Assembly (NCBI RefSeq): GCF_010015475.1
Contig: NZ_SSNI01000014.1
Location: 1 to 64,000 of the forward strand
Reading direction: 5' to 3'
Length of the DNA stretch: 64,000 nt
DNA from: Pontibacter pamirensis
GTDB taxonomy: Bacteria; Bacteroidota; Bacteroidia; Cytophagales; Hymenobacteraceae
The stretch's first letter is position 1; the number at the start of each line of letters is the position of its first letter. The notes below the pieces were generated by a model that was not told the origin of the DNA, searched no databases, and worked only from the letters and a program-made list of their open reading frames with translations. Position numbers and translations under genes: made by a program. Positions 62,076 to 64,000 of the stretch are shown piece after piece.

Positions 62076-63109
62076 AGCATAGACTCAAGGTCCATATCCT
62101 GACCTAAAACCGATGCCGAAATCTCTTTCCATTTCCAGCCATTATACTCCACCATGTACTTCAGTGCACGACGGCGCTTACTGAGTTTTTCCATCTTGTG
62201 TATATCAGGGTCTAATAGTGGAAAATCTGCCTGCTGCAGTTCATCAATATGTATGGCAGGCACATCGCTTTTATCAGTTTGAACATAAAGGGAGGTAAGT
62301 GAGCCGATGAAGGTGGTAATGGCTTTCCGAAGCGGGACCAAATATTCATCTCCCGGGCGCATTTGCTCCGGAACATAAAGGAGCATAATTGTAATAGCTT
62401 CATCGAGGGCTGCCAGGTTCGGCAGGAGAGACTCCTCCTTGTTTTTGTGCTGGAAATAATGTAACACCGGGTACGACAGGTGCATCTGACCCTGATGTAC
62501 TATTTCGTGCGTTAGATTCTGAAACTGACCCTCGAGTTTCTTTAGATGCTCTCCATTCCAGTTATTCAGCAAAATGCGCTGTGGGCTATGTCCGATGGAG
62601 GCAATCTGGATACTAAGTGCTCTGCGTTGTGTAACAGCCGATAACACAGGCACCATATAAGTGATGGCAATGGTGATAAATATTAGGCCGGTAAACGAGA
62701 TAAAAGCTGTATAAATACTCCAGCCACCTGTTCCTGCTTTAAAGTCGCCATTGCCTAGTGTAGAAAGTGTGTAGCCGGTGAAGTAGATACGCTCCATAGC
62801 ATTTGCAGGGAGCAGTGTAGTTGTGTTTACAACAGAATCTTCATCAGAGGAATAAATAAATGCATTTCCTGCCCAAAGGAGAAATACCCAGGTCAATAGA
62901 ATTGCAAAGACAATAGCAATACCTGCTCCTGTAAGTGGTGCCCTGGTACTCTTTAAGCGGCCAATATGATAAAAGATTCTCCAGACAGCAAGTGTTACAG
63001 GGCCACTGATAATACTTGCACCCCGTGGGGCAAAGGTGGTATAAATAAGATCATAGGCTGTGCAGCAAACAATAATGACGCCTAATATGAAATATATAAT
63101 TGAGTCCAT
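62072..63109 (-). CDS. Two-TM ion channel-like protein with TLGNGD filter
   Basis: A 345-residue inner-membrane protein with helices at about 4-24, 62-82 and 132-156 and a pore loop between the last two. The selectivity-filter position reads TLGNGD (117-122) instead of TVGYGD. A cytosolic domain of about 180 residues follows, helical and with no RCK/Rossmann motif visible. It belongs to the two-TM potassium channel superfamily by layout; ion selectivity is uncertain because of the Asn in the filter. Convergent and overlapping by 4 bp with the GNAT-like gene. Confidence 0.75.
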   Translation of the reverse strand: MDSIIYFILGVIIVCCTAYDLIYTTFAPRGASIISGPVTLAVWRIFYHIGRLKSTRAPLTGAGIAIVFAILLTWVFLLWAGNAFIYSSDEDSVVNTTTLLPANAMERIYFTGYTLSTLGNGDFKAGTGGWSIYTAFISFTGLIFITIAITYMVPVLSAVTQRRALSIQIASIGHSPQRILLNNWNGEHLKKLEGQFQNLTHEIVHQGQMHLSYPVLHYFQHKNKEESLLPNLAALDEAITIMLLYVPEQMRPGDEYLVPLRKAITTFIGSLTSLYVQTDKSDVPAIHIDELQQADFPLLDPDIHKMEKLSKRRRALKYMVEYNGWKWKEISASVLGQDMDLESML

Positions 63110-63238
63110 GGAGAGGGTACATTATAAACCATATACTTGTGACATTTAATTTGTGAGTTTATACCTTCGTGAGCTAAAAGGGGTTGTGAATTGATTTCCG
63201 CTGCCACTTTATATGCCTTGGGCTAAAGCTACTTCATC

Positions 63239-64000
63239 ATGGATTCATTAACACAGATTGTTTTAGGTGCCGCTGTCGGAGAGGCAGTGGCTGGCAGGAA
63301 ACTGGGGAACAGAGCGATGCTTTGGGGAGCCATAGCTGGCACCATCCCTGACCTGGATATACTAGCAAACCCGTGGCTGGATACGGTGGAGCAACTAAGC
63401 TTTCATCGCTCCATTACTCACTCGCTTCTCTTTGCTGTTGTTGTATCGCCTATCCTTGGCTGGCTTCTCCGGCGATTTTACAGGCACCAGCAGGCTACCT
63501 TCCGCGACTGGACCTGGTTGTTCTTTTTAGGCTTCACTACACATGCTTTGTTGGACAGTTGCACCACATGGGGTACCCAGCTACTGTGGCCATTCAGCAA
63601 CTACGGAATTGCTTTCTATAATATCTTTGTAATCGATCCGCTTTATACCATTCCTTTTATGACTTGTGTAATAGCTGCAGCTTTCTATGCACGTAACAAT
63701 CCAAAAAGAGCTTACCTGAATTACGCCGGACTCGGTATTAGCTCCGCTTACCTTCTGTTTTCATTTATAGCCAAAGCATCGGCAAACGAAACCTTCGAAG
63801 AAAGCTTTCAACGACAGCAAATCAGCTATAGCGATTATATTAGCAAACCTACACCACTTAACACTATTTTCTGGTCTGTTACAGCTAAGGGCGAGGGTGG
63901 TTTTTATAATGGCTTTTATTCTTTGCTGGATGAGGACGATACCGTAGCATTTGAGTATGTGCCGCAGCAGGCAGCACTGTTACAGCCATATATGGGTAAT
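63239..64000 (+). CDS. Membrane-bound metal-dependent hydrolase, YdjM/DUF457 type (partial)
   Basis: A frame open to the window end, starting MDSLTQIVLGAAVGEAVAGR with ATG at 63239; at least 254 residues are present and the C-terminus lies outside. Family segments are GTIPDLDIL (metal-binding Asp pair), FHRSITHSL (His residues) and THALLDSCTTWG, with five or so membrane helices. YdjM-type proteins are inner-membrane proteins, in E. coli part of the LexA regulon; the substrate is unknown. A weak promoter-like TACCTTCG with TTG 22 bp upstream lies at about 63137-63169. Confidence 0.85.
   Translation, partial: MDSLTQIVLGAAVGEAVAGRKLGNRAMLWGAIAGTIPDLDILANPWLDTVEQLSFHRSITHSLLFAVVVSPILGWLLRRFYRHQQATFRDWTWLFFLGFTTHALLDSCTTWGTQLLWPFSNYGIAFYNIFVIDPLYTIPFMTCVIAAAFYARNNPKRAYLNYAGLGISSAYLLFSFIAKASANETFEESFQRQQISYSDYISKPTPLNTIFWSVTAKGEGGFYNGFYSLLDEDDTVAFEYVPQQAALLQPYMGN

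Overview
The window looks like chromosomal DNA of a Bacteroidota species, most likely order Cytophagales and close to Hymenobacteraceae/Pontibacter. This is inferred from gene content: a SusC-like TonB receptor with a carboxypeptidase-like N-domain and a DUF4249 lipoprotein partner, a lipoprotein version of TamA (TamL), CPTR-type lipoboxes and a compact ECF sigma/anti-sigma/barrel operon. Repeated TAnnTTTG boxes, the Bacteroidota -7 promoter element, occur upstream of genes. I saw no insertion sequence, prophage, plasmid gene or CRISPR array.

Layout. 0.3-2.5 kb: argH and, convergent, a membrane four-helix-bundle sensor, separated by a palindromic repeat that contributes both stop codons. 2.6-6.8 kb: a tight four-gene amidoligase operon (C39-like papain-fold protease, RLAN/ATP-grasp ligase, GCS2-like ligase, N-formylglutamate amidohydrolase-like protein), the best candidate here for an uncharacterised system. 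6.9-14 kb: a lipoprotein/Pmp3 fusion, a CbpA-type DnaJ, a tRNA pseudouridine synthase, small unknown proteins, a degenerate GIY-YIG protein, a CDF metal exporter, dprA and a MerR regulator. 14-22.4 kb: alaS, gatB, a TlpA-like lipoprotein, a nested REP-like repeat, an unknown protein with a psi/HolD-like look, an acyl-CoA thioesterase, pcm and ribE. 22.5-29.7 kb: hemF-PAP2-TonB receptor-DUF4249 operon and a fused E1 2-oxoacid dehydrogenase.

29.8-45 kb: TamL head to head with a SpoU-type RNA methyltransferase; barrel/anti-sigma/sigma operon; a TesA-like lipoprotein esterase divergent from a YbbA/YbbP-like ABC pair (the arrangement known in E. coli); an SDR, a CoA-binding protein, a COG2509 flavoprotein and tryptophan 2,3-dioxygenase. 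45-50 kb: sdaAB, TolC, HlyD and gpsA in one likely operon. 50-64 kb: a NUDIX hydrolase, RsmF- and RlmI-like rRNA methyltransferases, Maf, DUF1015, pdxH, YqgE, a DUF349 protein, two tRNA-Thr(TGT) genes, a GNAT-like protein, a 2-TM channel with an unusual filter, and a membrane-bound hydrolase cut by the window end.

Most of the window is housekeeping. The non-ordinary content lies in the amidoligase operon and in at least three families of palindromic intergenic repeats (1601-1770 with 57331-57495; 19433-19590; 52848-52975).
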